From the NCBI GenBank assembly GCA_963666865.1, contig OY763072.1:3410001-3474000 (forward strand): 64,000 nt of DNA, written 5' to 3'. Within the stretch, counting starts at the first letter, position 1. Every line of letters begins with the position of its first letter. The stretch is from Bin87 sp963666865 (GTDB lineage: Bacteria > Chloroflexota > Dehalococcoidia > Lucifugimonadales > UBA3495). The notes under the pieces are model-generated. The model was not told the origin of the DNA. It saw nothing but the letters and a program-made list of their open reading frames with translations, and ran no database searches. The position numbers and the translations under genes were made by a program. Below, in pieces: positions 23,962-33,647 of this stretch.

Positions 23962-25113
23962 ATGATTATGAACGCCATCGCCAACCCAGCTTCCCCCAAC
24001 CGCGTTGTCGCCGCCATGAGCGGCGGCGTGGACTCTTCGGTGGCGGCCCTGCTGCTGCACCGGCAGGGTTACGATGTCATCGGCGTCACCATGAAGCTGT
24101 ACGACATCGACCAGGCTGACCTGCCCGACTACTACCGCGGCTGCTGCACCCTGGACGACGTTGAGGACGCCCGCGCCGTCTGCCGCATCCTCGGCGTGCC
24201 CCACTACGTGCTGAACGTGCAGCGCGAGTTCCGCAGTTTCGTCATCGACTACTTCCGCAGCGAGTACGAGAGCGGACGCACGCCCCACCCGTGCATAGCT
24301 TGCAACGACAAGATCAAGTTCAGCTTCCTGGCCCAGCGCGCCCGTATGCTCCAGGCCAGCCACGTTGCCACCGGCCATTATGCTCGCATCGAACCCGATG
24401 GCCCTGACCGCTGGACCTTGCGCCGCGGAGTAGATGCCGACAAGGACCAGTCCTATGTCCTATTCGGGATGCGTCAGGAACAGCTCGCCGCCACCCTGAT
24501 GCCCGTGGGTCACTACCCCAAGTCACAGATCCGCGACCTGGCCGCAGATGCCGGCTTCCCCAACGCCGACAAGCCCGACAGCCAGGACATCTGCTTCATA
24601 CCCACCGGCGACTACCGCGAATTCCTGCGCCAGCGGACTGACGAACGGCCGGGCGACATCGTGGACGACGCCGGCAATGTGCTGGGGCAGCATGAGGGCA
24701 TCCAGTACTTCACCGTCGGCCAGCGGCGCGGCCTGGGCCTGTCCGGTGGGCCGCCCAAGTTTGTGATTCGGCTGGAGCCGGACACCCGCCGCGTGGTGGT
24801 CGGCTCTGAGGACAGCCTATATCGGGATATCCTGTACGCGAACCCCGTATCGTGGGTGTCGGGAAACCCGCCCGCCGGGCCGACGGATGTGACGGTCAAG
24901 ATACGCTACAAGTTCGCCGAGGCTCCGGCTACCGTGACGCCTGCCGGCTGGGGCGCCCTGGTCCGGTTCCGAGAACCACAGCGCGCCATCACCCCGGGCC
25001 AGGCCGCCGTGTTCTATCAAGGCGATAACGTGCTCGGCGGCGGAGCCATCGCCGGCCAAGAACCGGACACTGCCCTTGGGCTGCCGGTCCTGGCCGCGAC
25101 GGTCGATGCCTGA
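23962..25113 (+). CDS. mnmA: tRNA-specific 2-thiouridylase MnmA
   Basis: The 383-residue enzyme makes 2-thiouridine at U34 of Lys, Glu and Gln tRNAs. The PP-loop is SGGVDSS (20-26). The two catalytic cysteines are Cys114 (ACNDKIKF) and Cys211 (SQDICFIP), and GHY at 138-140 and the C-terminal beta domains are normal. The frame is open back to 23734; ATG 23962 and ATG 23968 fit the family length best. It overlaps the ribonuclease HII start by 8 bases, beginning a housekeeping run mnmA-rnhB-yraN. Confidence 0.92.
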   Translation: MIMNAIANPASPNRVVAAMSGGVDSSVAALLLHRQGYDVIGVTMKLYDIDQADLPDYYRGCCTLDDVEDARAVCRILGVPHYVLNVQREFRSFVIDYFRSEYESGRTPHPCIACNDKIKFSFLAQRARMLQASHVATGHYARIEPDGPDRWTLRRGVDADKDQSYVLFGMRQEQLAATLMPVGHYPKSQIRDLAADAGFPNADKPDSQDICFIPTGDYREFLRQRTDERPGDIVDDAGNVLGQHEGIQYFTVGQRRGLGLSGGPPKFVIRLEPDTRRVVVGSEDSLYRDILYANPVSWVSGNPPAGPTDVTVKIRYKFAEAPATVTPAGWGALVRFREPQRAITPGQAAVFYQGDNVLGGGAIAGQEPDTALGLPVLAATVDA

Positions 25114-25741
25114 TCTGTCCCTCGAAGCAGAGTTCCGCTCCGGTGGCTATCGACTGATCGCCGGCGTGGACGAAGCGGGCCGTGGCCCGGTGGCCGGCCC
25201 GGTGGCCGCCGCCGCCGTTATCTTGCCGCCCGGCCTGTCCGGCAGCGAGCCGTGGCTCGCTGCGATAGACGACAGCAAACGGTTGACGGAGCGGAGGCGC
25301 ACGGCGGCGGCGGAAGCGATACGGGCCAACGCCCTGGTCTGGGCAGTGGAAATGTTAGAACCCTGCGAAATTGATCGAATCGGCATCGGCAACGCCGTGA
25401 TCCGGGCCATGCTGGACGCGGTGTCGGTCTTGCGCCCGATGCCTGAGGCTCTGCTGCTGGATTGGGTCCCTATTAAGCAGTGTCCGTTACCCCATCATGC
25501 CGTGGTCAAGGGTGACGCGAAATCCCTATCCATTGCCGCCGCCAGCATTCTGGCCAAAGTCGCCCGCGACGAAAGGATGAAGCAGGCCGACCGGAGCTAT
25601 CCCGGCTACGGTTTCGCCCAGCACAAGGGCTATGCCACCGCCCGACATCTCAGTTGCCTCGCTGAACTCGGTCCCACGCCCATACATCGCCGGTCATTCA
25701 GCCCTCTGCGACAGGCGCTCTTTCTGCATGATGCCGGATAG
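25106..25741 (+). CDS. rnhB: Ribonuclease HII
   Basis: The 211-residue enzyme removes ribonucleotides from DNA duplexes. Active acids are Asp22 and Glu23 (GVDEAGRGPVAGPV), Asp119 (LLLDW) and Asp137 (KGDAKSLSIAAASILAKVAR), all in the family arrangement. ATG 25106 overlaps the mnmA stop, and the 3' end overlaps yraN, so translation of the three genes is probably coupled. Confidence 0.93.
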   Translation: MPDLSLEAEFRSGGYRLIAGVDEAGRGPVAGPVAAAAVILPPGLSGSEPWLAAIDDSKRLTERRRTAAAEAIRANALVWAVEMLEPCEIDRIGIGNAVIRAMLDAVSVLRPMPEALLLDWVPIKQCPLPHHAVVKGDAKSLSIAAASILAKVARDERMKQADRSYPGYGFAQHKGYATARHLSCLAELGPTPIHRRSFSPLRQALFLHDAG

Positions 25742-26117
25742 ACTTGGCGTGTCGCCACAGGACATCGGGCGGATTGGCGAGCGGCTCGCCCGCAACCACC
25801 TGGAAGCCAAAGGCTACCGCATCGTCACGTCCAACTACCGCTGTCGGTGGGGCGAGGTTGACCTAGTTACCCATGACGGTGCGGTGTGGGTGTTCGTGGA
25901 AGTACGCGCGCGCCGCAGCCAAGCCTATGGCGGGCCGGAAGAATCGTTGACCCCCGACAAAGCGCGGCGTCTCACCCTGACGGCGCGGCATTTTCTGGCG
26001 CAGCGAACCACTGCCACCGTCGAACCGGAGTGGCGCATCGACCTGGTCGCCGTTCGGCTGGGGCCGGGCCGCCGGGTGCTCAGCATCGACCATCTGCAAA
26101 ACGTCATAGCCGGGTAA
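25728..26117 (+). CDS. yraN: YraN family (UPF0102) nuclease-like protein
   Basis: The 129-residue protein has GERLARNHLEAKGYRIV, NYRCRWGEVDLVTHD, VFVEVRARRS and the C-terminal WRIDLVAV, the conserved endonuclease-like motifs E/D-xK of UPF0102 (here E-V-R at the lysine position, so VRAR replaces VKxR). ATG 25728 or 25731 overlaps the rnhB stop by 11-14 bases. The rnhB-yraN pairing is common in bacteria. The exact cellular role is not established. Confidence 0.88.
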   Translation: MMPDRLGVSPQDIGRIGERLARNHLEAKGYRIVTSNYRCRWGEVDLVTHDGAVWVFVEVRARRSQAYGGPEESLTPDKARRLTLTARHFLAQRTTATVEPEWRIDLVAVRLGPGRRVLSIDHLQNVIAG

Positions 26118-26182
26118 CCACCGGGCGCTGATATAATTCGCAGCACAACTATTGCGTGAACAGCTCCGTTGCGAGGTTCGCC

Positions 26183-26956
26183 ATGACCACCAAACCGATT
26201 CCCAACTTCCCGACCGCCGGCGCTCCGTCAACCGGCCTGACCCCGTTGCCCGACCCGCCCAAGCGGCCTGACGCCATGAAACAGCGCCGACGCATCGCCA
26301 AAGCCGATCAGATTTTGCGCAGCCACAACCGTCACCGCCACGACGTACTGGTGTCGGGAGAAGGCTATCTTTGCTATGAGGCACGGGAGGCGCGCCGTTC
26401 ACCCCGGCCGGATTGCGTCGTTTCCTTCGGCTTGTCCATTTCCCCCGATATTATTGAGGAAGTTGCCAACGGCTACGTAATAAGCGAGGTCGGCAAGCCC
26501 CCGGAGTTCGTGCTGGAAGTGGGGTCGGAAAGCACCGGGGAACGTGATTACGCCGTCAAGTGTGAAATCTATGCCCGCTTCGGCGTTAAGGAATACTGGC
26601 GGTTTGACTACACCGGCGGTCGTTTCCACGATGCTCCCCTGGCCGGCGACCGTTTGGTAGAGGGCAGGTACGAGCCCATCCCGGTTGAAGAAGGGGCCGA
26701 CGGCATCATTCGCGGCCATAGTGAAGAGCTGGGGCTGGAGCTGCACTGGAGCGCTGGCCAACTGCGATTTTGGAACCCGACGACCGGAGAATATCTGCCG
26801 GACCTGATTGAAGCCCTGGCAGCTTTGGACCTGGCCGAGTCGGAGCGGGACGACGCCATAGCCCAGCGGGATGAAGCTATTGCTCAGCGCGACGCCGCCC
26901 AGGAACGCATCCGGCAGCTGGAGGCGGAACTGGAGCGTCGGCAATCGGAGAGTTAG
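26183..26956 (+). CDS. Uma2 family endonuclease-like protein with coiled-coil tail
   Basis: The 257-residue protein has a Uma2 (DUF820) PD-(D/E)xK fold at about 55-190: RPDCVVSFG, then FVLEVGSES with the acidic motif, and KCEIYARFGVKEYWRFD. The last ~45 residues repeat a DDAIAQRDEAIAQRD pattern and form a short coiled coil. GAGG lies before ATG 26183. Uma2 genes are abundant in Chloroflexota and cyanobacteria, with unknown biological role. A second member lies at 28592. Confidence 0.82.
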   Translation: MTTKPIPNFPTAGAPSTGLTPLPDPPKRPDAMKQRRRIAKADQILRSHNRHRHDVLVSGEGYLCYEAREARRSPRPDCVVSFGLSISPDIIEEVANGYVISEVGKPPEFVLEVGSESTGERDYAVKCEIYARFGVKEYWRFDYTGGRFHDAPLAGDRLVEGRYEPIPVEEGADGIIRGHSEELGLELHWSAGQLRFWNPTTGEYLPDLIEALAALDLAESERDDAIAQRDEAIAQRDAAQERIRQLEAELERRQSES

Positions 26957-27055
26957 ACCGCTCCATGCGGCGGTTGACTGTGCCACCGCCTGATACTAGA
27001 CTAATCATCGCTTGGCCCGCCGGCCATCGCCAACCATCCAGCGGGCGGCCTCACT

Positions 27056-27586
27056 ATGGCTATAGATCTCGCCGAACATATCCGAAACGTACCCGATTTC
27101 CCCGTCCATGGGGTGCAGTTCAAGGACATCACGTCGTTGCTGCTGTCGCCGGACGCTTTCAGCGAAACCATTGACCGGATGATCGAGCAGGCGCGCCAGC
27201 GCAACGTGGACAGCCTGGCCGCAATCGATTCTCGTGGTTTTCTGTTCGCCGCGCCCATGGCGGACCGTATGGGGCTGCCCCTGGCGCTGGTGAGGAAGGC
27301 GGGCAAGCTGCCCGGCGAGACAATTGGCTATGAATACACGTTGGAGTATGGCTCAAATACCCTTGAGATCCACGCCGGCGACATCAAGCCGGACCAACGT
27401 GTCTTGATTATCGACGACCTGCTTGCCACCGGCGGCAGCATCCTGGCCGCTGCCAACCTGGTTAAAAACGCCGGCGGCATTCCCGCCAGCGTCGGGGTGG
27501 TAATTGAGCTAATCGGTTTGGGCGGGCGCCAAAACCTGGCCGACTATGACCTCTTTTCCCTAGTCACTTTTGAAGTGGACGAATAG
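27056..27586 (+). CDS. apt: Adenine phosphoribosyltransferase
   Basis: The 176-residue enzyme salvages adenine to AMP using PRPP. VLIIDDLLATGGS at 116-128 is the PRPP-binding loop; FKDIT near residue 22 and RGFLF at 60-64 are typical of Apt. Length and motif order match the family. No strong ribosome site precedes ATG 27056. Confidence 0.93.
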   Translation: MAIDLAEHIRNVPDFPVHGVQFKDITSLLLSPDAFSETIDRMIEQARQRNVDSLAAIDSRGFLFAAPMADRMGLPLALVRKAGKLPGETIGYEYTLEYGSNTLEIHAGDIKPDQRVLIIDDLLATGGSILAAANLVKNAGGIPASVGVVIELIGLGGRQNLADYDLFSLVTFEVDE

Positions 27587-27627
27587 CCGCCAGCGAAATT
27601 CGCAGCGCACTGAGGAGGATTTCCCCA

Positions 27628-28500
27628 ATGGCAGACAAAGCAACCATCGGCAACGTTGAAGTTACCGCCGTCATCGACATGGTTCCGCCGCCGCGCGAGC
27701 CATCGGCGATGTTCCCCGATGTCCCCGCCGACGCCTGGGCGTCCTATCAGGACACCCTGGAAGACGGCCAACTCCAGCTTTACTACGGCGTCTTCCTCCT
27801 CAAGACCTCGGAACACGTCATCCTGGTGGACACCGGCATGGGCCCCGGCCCGCACCCCGACCGGGGCAACGTCACCGGCAACCTCTACGAGGAGTTGAGG
27901 CCCCACCTGGAGTCCAACGTCGGCGTCAACAACACCAACGTCGGCCCCAGCGACTCGGTGAATTACATCATCCACACCCACTTGCACGGCGACCATGTGG
28001 GTTGGAACCTGCGCTACTCCGGCGGGATGCCGGCGCCCAACTTCCGCCGTGCCCGCTACGTTATGTCCCGCCCCGACTACGACTACTTCACGTCGGACGA
28101 GGGACGCCAGATGTACCCGTACATCGACCGCCAGGTCATGCCCCTGCGTCGGTTGCGCCTCCAGCAGATCCTGGAAGAGCCGGAACACACCATCAGCGAC
28201 GAGATTTCCATCGCTCCGGCGCCGGGCCACACCCCGGGTCACCAGGTGGTGCTGATCAACTCCAACGGCCAGCGCGGCGTGGTCATGGGCGACGTGCTCC
28301 ACACCATCGCCCAGGTATCCGAGCCGGCCTGGTGCGCCGGAGTGGACACCGACAAGGAGCAGTCCGCCGCCTCGCGCAGCCGCCTGCTGGACGCCGCCGA
28401 GGAGGGGGACTGGACCATCTGCGCCGGCCACTTCCCACCTGGCAAGCAGATCGGCAAGATCGCCCGAGTGGACGGCAAGCGGGTCTGGCAGCCGCTGTAA
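27628..28500 (+). CDS. MBL-fold metallo-hydrolase
   Basis: The 290-residue protein has the metallo-beta-lactamase motif HLHGDH (118-123) for two zinc ions, then PGHTPGHQ and a late AGHFPPGKQIG that provide further ligands. The arrangement resembles the lactonase and parathion-hydrolase-like branch, but the substrate is unknown. GAGGAG precedes ATG 27628. A palindromic repeat follows the stop by 25 bp. Confidence 0.87.
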   Translation: MADKATIGNVEVTAVIDMVPPPREPSAMFPDVPADAWASYQDTLEDGQLQLYYGVFLLKTSEHVILVDTGMGPGPHPDRGNVTGNLYEELRPHLESNVGVNNTNVGPSDSVNYIIHTHLHGDHVGWNLRYSGGMPAPNFRRARYVMSRPDYDYFTSDEGRQMYPYIDRQVMPLRRLRLQQILEEPEHTISDEISIAPAPGHTPGHQVVLINSNGQRGVVMGDVLHTIAQVSEPAWCAGVDTDKEQSAASRSRLLDAAEEGDWTICAGHFPPGKQIGKIARVDGKRVWQPL

Positions 28501-28523
28501 TCGAGCCCGGTATCGCCGAAATT

Positions 28524-28554
<31 letters not shown>

Positions 28555-28591
28555 CATCGCCAATACCCTCAATCATCATGGGGGTCATCTG

Positions 28592-29308
28592 ATGACTGCG
28601 CCCCGCATTGTATCAACTAAATCGCCCGCTTCCTGGCCGCCCGAACCCGACGACGGCGTTTATTACCCCGTGGCCTGCGACGTACTACCGCCAGAGGGAA
28701 TGATACACTTCGTGCCACAATCCTATATGCAGTCGGCCTTGGAAGCCTGGCTGGACGACCCCACCACCCTGGTAGCCGCCCAGATGTTCATCTACTACGA
28801 ACCGGGCAACCCACGCGCTTTCGTATCTCCTGACGTGTACGTAATCCCCAACGTAGGCAACGCAATGCGCAACTCCTACTTTTTGTGGCTGGAGCAGGAA
28901 GCCCCGATATTCGCTATGGAAGTGTCATCGCCGAGCACGTACCGGAATGACTTGGGAAGCAAGCATGACCTCTACGAAAGCTGGGGAGTGCAGGAATACT
29001 GGCAGTATGATCCGCATGCCAGGTTCCTGACCCCTCTGCTACAAGGCAACCGACTGGTCGATGGACGTTATCAACCCATCCCGGTTGACGTTGACTCGGA
29101 CAGTGGTCGTTGCGTGGCTTACAGCGCGGCGGTCAACCTGGAATTGCGCGCCGGCCGGGAGTGGTTCCGTTTCGCAGATCCGGCCACCGGACGCATCATC
29201 CCTAACCGCCAGGAAGTGGAACAGGACCTCGCCCAGGAACGCACCGCGCGGCAGGCGTTGGAAACCTTGCTGCGCCAGCATGGCATCGAGCCGCCAGCCT
29301 CGGAGTAA
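28592..29308 (+). CDS. Uma2 family endonuclease-like protein
   Basis: The 238-residue protein has the Uma2 fold: SPDVYVIPNV, PIFAMEVSSPS (acidic motif) and KHDLYESWGVQEYWQYDP, then a strand-rich C-terminal part (LVDGRYQPIPVD) and a short helical end (EQDLAQERTARQALETLL). It is a divergent paralogue of the protein at 26183 and shares the RLVDGRYxPIPV segment. The role is unknown. Confidence 0.83.
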   Translation: MTAPRIVSTKSPASWPPEPDDGVYYPVACDVLPPEGMIHFVPQSYMQSALEAWLDDPTTLVAAQMFIYYEPGNPRAFVSPDVYVIPNVGNAMRNSYFLWLEQEAPIFAMEVSSPSTYRNDLGSKHDLYESWGVQEYWQYDPHARFLTPLLQGNRLVDGRYQPIPVDVDSDSGRCVAYSAAVNLELRAGREWFRFADPATGRIIPNRQEVEQDLAQERTARQALETLLRQHGIEPPASE

Positions 29309-29317
29309 AGCGTCGCC

Positions 29318-30043
29318 ATGACCAAACTCCGCAACCTGTTTGAGCGCATCGAAGCGGGCAGCGGCCCCTCGCTGGGCTTCGGTTCCTCCCAATCGGCCCG
29401 CCTGCCGGCCATGGCCCTGATTGCCCGTTGCTCCGGCCATCTTGAGGCGGCCCTCGCCTTTGCCGGCGAAGCCGCGGACGCCGTCGTCATCGCCTCCCCA
29501 GGTCTTGCGCCTGATGCTTTGCCTGAAGTCGGCGAGCGGATCTGGGGCGTTGGCGGCGTGCCTCTTGAGCCGGAAACCATCGGGAAGTGGATAGCCGCCG
29601 GCGCCGACTTCGCCGTTTCGCCATTCGCCGGCGCCCTGGTGGACGGTATCGACGCCGCTCAGCCACAGATGACCCACGGCGTGCGCATCCCCGACGACGT
29701 GGACGACCATCTTTGGCGAATTCTGGCCGGCACTCTGTTGGACTTCTTGGTTTTGGACAAGCACGATATGGCGGGACGCTGGACGCTAGCCGACCTGGGA
29801 CAGGCCGCCGACGCCGCCCGACGCACCGACAAATATCTCGTCGTCAGGGTGGGTCCGCAGCCCACCGCCAACGAACTGCTGGCCCTGCGCCAAGCCGGCG
29901 CCGTGGCCATAATAGCCGAAGCCAACGATTTGGGCGCGGAGGGCATGGCCGCGCTGAAAGCCGACCTGATGGCCTTGCCCCGTGCGCAGCCGGCGTCCCG
30001 CCGCCGGGTTCAGCCGGGGAGCCTGGAAAATCCTGCGACGTGA
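29318..30043 (+). CDS. Uncharacterised TIM-barrel-like protein
   Basis: The 241-residue protein shows regular beta-alpha alternation (ALIARCSGH, ADAVVIASPG, ADFAVSPFAGA, DFLVLDKHD, YLVVRVGP, AVAIIAEAND), which suggests a partial TIM barrel. I do not recognise a family motif. Its TGA overlaps the GTG start of the site-2 protease gene (GTGA), and it follows the Uma2 gene by 9 bp, so the three may form one operon. Confidence 0.6.
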   Translation: MTKLRNLFERIEAGSGPSLGFGSSQSARLPAMALIARCSGHLEAALAFAGEAADAVVIASPGLAPDALPEVGERIWGVGGVPLEPETIGKWIAAGADFAVSPFAGALVDGIDAAQPQMTHGVRIPDDVDDHLWRILAGTLLDFLVLDKHDMAGRWTLADLGQAADAARRTDKYLVVRVGPQPTANELLALRQAGAVAIIAEANDLGAEGMAALKADLMALPRAQPASRRRVQPGSLENPAT

Positions 30044-30741
30044 TACTCCAGAGCCTCGATCTGCTCCGTGACAATCCGGTTTCCTTTATCCTGGTAATCG
30101 GGATCGGGCTGCTGGGGTTGATAATCGGGTTCACCGTCCACGAGTTCAGCCACGCCCTGACCTCCCACATGGAGGGTGACGATACGGCCCGCCGCATGGG
30201 GCGGCTGACCTTTAACCCGATCAAGCATATCGACCTGCTCGGTTTCCTGCTCTTACTGGTAGTCGGGTTCGGCTGGGCCAAGCCGGTGCAGGTTGATCCC
30301 TATAACCTGCGGCACGGTCGCCTGGGGATGTCATGGGTGGCTTTCGCGGGGCCGTTGTCCAACTTCGTGCTGGCGTTCCTGCTGGGTCTGGTCTTCCGCT
30401 TTGACCTGCTGCCAGTGGTGACCAGCACGGTGTTCATATCAGGAATCGCCGAAGTGGTGGGGTTTGCCGCCTTTCTCGCCATCTTCTTCAACCTGATTTT
30501 GGGCATCTTCAACCTGATACCCCTGCCCCCACTGGATGGCAGCAAAGTCCTGGGCGGGCTGCTTCCCCGGTCGCTGTATGTACCGTACCTACAGTTTGAA
30601 CGCTACGGCTGGATACCCCTGATCGGCCTCATCGGCATCAACCTGGCGCTGAGCTACGCCTTCGGTATCAACTTGCTGGGCCAGATATTGTTGCCGCCGG
30701 CGCTTTTCATGTTCCGGCTGGCCACGGGCCTGCCTCTGTAA
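30040..30741 (+). CDS. Site-2 protease family (M50) membrane metalloprotease
   Basis: The 233-residue protein has about six membrane segments. HEFSH at 34-38 is the zinc site, with Asp166 in NLIPLPPLDGSKV as the third ligand. It belongs to the small stand-alone S2P group without PDZ domains, which cut substrates in the membrane plane. The start is GTG 30040, overlapping the previous stop by two bases; the open frame back to 29587 is a shadow of the upstream gene. Confidence 0.87.
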   Translation: MILQSLDLLRDNPVSFILVIGIGLLGLIIGFTVHEFSHALTSHMEGDDTARRMGRLTFNPIKHIDLLGFLLLLVVGFGWAKPVQVDPYNLRHGRLGMSWVAFAGPLSNFVLAFLLGLVFRFDLLPVVTSTVFISGIAEVVGFAAFLAIFFNLILGIFNLIPLPPLDGSKVLGGLLPRSLYVPYLQFERYGWIPLIGLIGINLALSYAFGINLLGQILLPPALFMFRLATGLPL

Positions 30742-30745
30742 AACG

Positions 30746-30773
30746 GTAGGGGCGAATAATCATTCGCCCCTAC
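30746..30773. repeat. GTAGGGGCG palindromic repeat, copy 3 (AT core)
   Basis: 28-bp element 4 bp after the site-2 protease stop, with the same sequence as copy 2. Confidence 0.88.
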
Positions 30774-30798
30774 GGAAACTTGCCGTGCGCGTGCGGAG

Positions 30799-31386
30799 TT
30801 AGGGGCGCAGCGGTATGGGCCGATTGGCCTGGTTCTCTGCGATCTGGTCAGTGTCCCACAACTTGGCGAAGTTGTAGGCCCGGGGGCAGTGGCCGTAGGC
30901 TTCCTCGACGTTGATGATGATGCCCTGCAGGTGCTTGGAGTTGTCGTCGGTCCAGTAGAGTTCCAGCTCCACCTTCTGCCGCTCCAGCTCTTCCTTGCTC
31001 ACGATGGTGACGGTGCCGTTGACGCGGACGGTGTCGTTCACGCCCGGGATCATAAACAGCAGGCCCACGTGGGGGTTGGAGTCCATGTTCTGGTAGGACT
31101 GGAACAGGCGGTTTCCCGCCACGTCGGGCATCAGCAGGCGCGTATTGTCAATCACCTTCACGAAGCCCGGCTTGCCGCCCTTGGGGGAAGCGTCGCAGTT
31201 CCCTTCCGGATCGGAGGACGCCATCACGACGAAAGGCGCGGCCTGGATGAACTTCTGCACGAATTCGGACATCTCGCCCTTGACCTTGACCTTGGCCCGT
31301 GCGCTCATCTCGCCGAATTCGTCGTTGAACCGGCTCGGCTCCTGTTCAATGGTGCAAAGGTCGTCAACGGTCGCGGTGGTAGTCAT
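30799..31386 (-). CDS. PPOX-type FMN-binding flavoprotein
   Basis: The 195-residue protein fits the pyridoxamine-phosphate-oxidase-like split-barrel fold, in the subgroup with a FVQKFIQAAPFVVMASSDPEG start and PDVAGNRLFQSYQNM (FMN-phosphate contact). DASPKGGKPGFV is a strong family mark. Likely role: FMN- or F420-linked redox chemistry on small molecules. GGGAGGG lies 8 bases before ATG 31386; the frame continues to 31503 without a ribosome site. Confidence 0.83.
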   Translation of the reverse strand: MTTTATVDDLCTIEQEPSRFNDEFGEMSARAKVKVKGEMSEFVQKFIQAAPFVVMASSDPEGNCDASPKGGKPGFVKVIDNTRLLMPDVAGNRLFQSYQNMDSNPHVGLLFMIPGVNDTVRVNGTVTIVSKEELERQKVELELYWTDDNSKHLQGIIINVEEAYGHCPRAYNFAKLWDTDQIAENQANRPIPLRP

Positions 31387-31589
31387 GGCGAAAACCCTCC
31401 CGGCATTCCTCAGTCTATTGGTACGAAGTGCGCAACAGAATAACGGATTTGACCTGGATACGCCACCTCCCACCGCGATCTTTGTATCCCGTTTCATCAC
31501 CATCCCTGCACTTGGATACGATATTCGTTAGCAATTATCATCAAATTAGATGATACGTTGAATAAATCGGCTGAATATACGAAATCCAT

Positions 31590-31619
31590 TTGACATTAGA
31601 GAGCGTAATAACCTATATT
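31590..31619 (+). promoter_or_regulatory. Promoter of SBP1
   Basis: TTGACA (31590-31595), an 18-base spacer and TATATT (31614-31619), 78 bp before the SBP1 start. It is like the promoters of the next three paralogues, but its leader is diverged and I see no matching hairpin. Confidence 0.65.
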
Positions 31620-31696
31620 CGGCATACAATGGCCAGGCTGGATAGTTTTCGTCACCGTCAGCGATGTTGTTTCGTTTGCCGGATGGGAGGGACATT

Positions 31697-33592
31697 ATGT
31701 TGCAGCAATTCGTCACGCTACGGGCGGTAATTTGCGGGTTACTCGTTGTAGGGATGTCGGCAGCGGTAGCCTGCGGCGCGCCCGCAGAACAACAGGCTCC
31801 CAGCGCGCCGGCCGGCGGCGAGCAGCAGCCGGCGGCCCAGGCGCAGACGGCTCCGCAACCGGCGGCGCCCCAGCAGCCGGCGGCGACGGAAGCTCCGGCC
31901 GCTCAGGCGCCGGCCAAACCGACGTTGGCGCAGCCCGCTGGCATGGCGGACACCAAGGTTGGGCGTGCCGCTCCCACCTCTGTTCCCGAGCCGGCGGCGC
32001 CCAAGGCCGAAGCGGAGGGGACTCCGGTACAGGCCGACCTCCGCGTCGCCATCACGCCGCCCTACGCCGAGAACCTGCTGGGCTGGCGCGTGGGCGGCAC
32101 CAACCAAGGCATCCTGCAGCCGATGCAGGAGCAGCTGTTCCAGCGTCATTACGAGACCTGGGAGGCGCAGGCGATGCTGGCCACCGACTGGTCGGTCTCG
32201 CCCGACGGCAAGACTTGGACCATCAAGCTGCGCGAAAACGTGCCTTTCCACGGCGGCGCGGATACCTTCGGCGTGTCCGATTTCGTGTTCAGCTGGCAGC
32301 TCTGGACGCACCCCGAAGCCAAGACCGGCTGGGGGCCCCTGTGGAACACCATGCTGGGACCGGGAGACGACAAGCACAGCTGGGACGTGGACACCCTGGG
32401 CGCGACGAGCACCGTGGAAGAGGTCAGCGACAGCGAGATGATCTGGCACCTGAACCGCCCCGAGCTGTGGGTTCCCTTCTACGCTTCCGACACGGTCACC
32501 GACCCGCTGATCTACAGCCTCCAGTACTGGGAGGAGAACGGCGAGGACGCCTACGCCCAGGACCCGATTGGCACCGGCCCCTGGCGGCACGTCAGCTACC
32601 AGCAGGGCGCGAAACTGGAGTACGAACGGGCTTTCGAGGAGCACTGGCGGATCAACCCCGACTTCGAGACCCTGACGTTCTTCTTCGCCGAGGAGGACCT
32701 GACCCGCGTGGCCATGCTGCGCGCCGGCGAGGCCGACATCGCGGAGATTCCGCGGGAACTCCAGGGCGAGATCATCAACGCCGGATATGCCATTACGCAG
32801 AGCACGCTGCCGGCCTTCATGGTCTGGATCGCCATCGGCGGTCAGTACCTGGAAGACGTGCGAGACCCCAATGACCCCAACACCAACATCCTGGTCCGCA
32901 AGGCGATGAACCACGCCATTGACCGGAACGCCATCAACGAAGCCTTCTTCGACAACAAGATGGAGTTGATGGCCAACACCGGCTGGCATCCCACGGATCC
33001 GACCTACGATCCGTCGTGGGCGATACCGACTTACGATCCCGACATGGCCCGGCAACTGCTGACGGAAGCGGGCTACGCAGAAGGCAACGGCCCCAGGATC
33101 GAGTTCATGGCCGGCAAGCTGGTGGGTGTGCCGGAGCTGACCGAGATTGCGGTGCCCATCATCTCCTGGCTGGAAGAGGTGGGCTTCCAGGTTGACGCAC
33201 AGATCGGCGAGTTCCAGCCCATCCGCACCCGTTACAAGGCCCGGGAAATGAACGGCGTCCTCTGGACCCACCGCACCGGTTTCTGGCCGGCGGGACGCAA
33301 TATGCGAGCGTATTTCGTCAGCCCGGCCCTGGACGGCGGCGTATTCATGCTGGAGGACCCGGTGACCGAAGCCCTGTTCGACCAGTGGCAGAACAGCGTG
33401 GACGAGACGGAGCGTTTGGACCTGATGCGGCAGGCCGGACAGTACATGTACGAGCAGTCCGCCACGATGCCCCTGGGGTTCCTGTTCGCGGAGTTCGGCA
33501 TCAACCCGGAGGTGGTCGCCGGCTACTCGGTGAACAACAGCTACTTCGGCGGCATGAAGGGCCACGAGTACACCCAGGTGGTGCGCAAGTAG
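31697..33592 (+). CDS. ABC transporter substrate-binding lipoprotein SBP1 (family 5)
   Basis: The 631-residue lipoprotein begins with a signal ending SAAVAC (acylated Cys26; relaxed lipobox), then an Ala/Pro/Gln-rich linker of about 85 residues, then a family 5 (dipeptide/oligopeptide/nickel-type) binding protein. The mature domain has VAITPPYAENLLGWRVGGT, SPDGKTWTIKLRENV and a long helix-rich second lobe. GGGAGGG precedes ATG 31697 at 6 bases. It is the first of four tandem paralogues, nearly identical in the middle (EEDLTRVAMLRAGEADIAE), that precede one permease pair. The ligand is unknown. Confidence 0.88.
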   Translation: MLQQFVTLRAVICGLLVVGMSAAVACGAPAEQQAPSAPAGGEQQPAAQAQTAPQPAAPQQPAATEAPAAQAPAKPTLAQPAGMADTKVGRAAPTSVPEPAAPKAEAEGTPVQADLRVAITPPYAENLLGWRVGGTNQGILQPMQEQLFQRHYETWEAQAMLATDWSVSPDGKTWTIKLRENVPFHGGADTFGVSDFVFSWQLWTHPEAKTGWGPLWNTMLGPGDDKHSWDVDTLGATSTVEEVSDSEMIWHLNRPELWVPFYASDTVTDPLIYSLQYWEENGEDAYAQDPIGTGPWRHVSYQQGAKLEYERAFEEHWRINPDFETLTFFFAEEDLTRVAMLRAGEADIAEIPRELQGEIINAGYAITQSTLPAFMVWIAIGGQYLEDVRDPNDPNTNILVRKAMNHAIDRNAINEAFFDNKMELMANTGWHPTDPTYDPSWAIPTYDPDMARQLLTEAGYAEGNGPRIEFMAGKLVGVPELTEIAVPIISWLEEVGFQVDAQIGEFQPIRTRYKAREMNGVLWTHRTGFWPAGRNMRAYFVSPALDGGVFMLEDPVTEALFDQWQNSVDETERLDLMRQAGQYMYEQSATMPLGFLFAEFGINPEVVAGYSVNNSYFGGMKGHEYTQVVRK

Positions 33593-33647
33593 CCGGTGGT
33601 TCGCCCGAAAAACGCTGACCCTCAGGGGTCATCATCTCCCGGCAAGG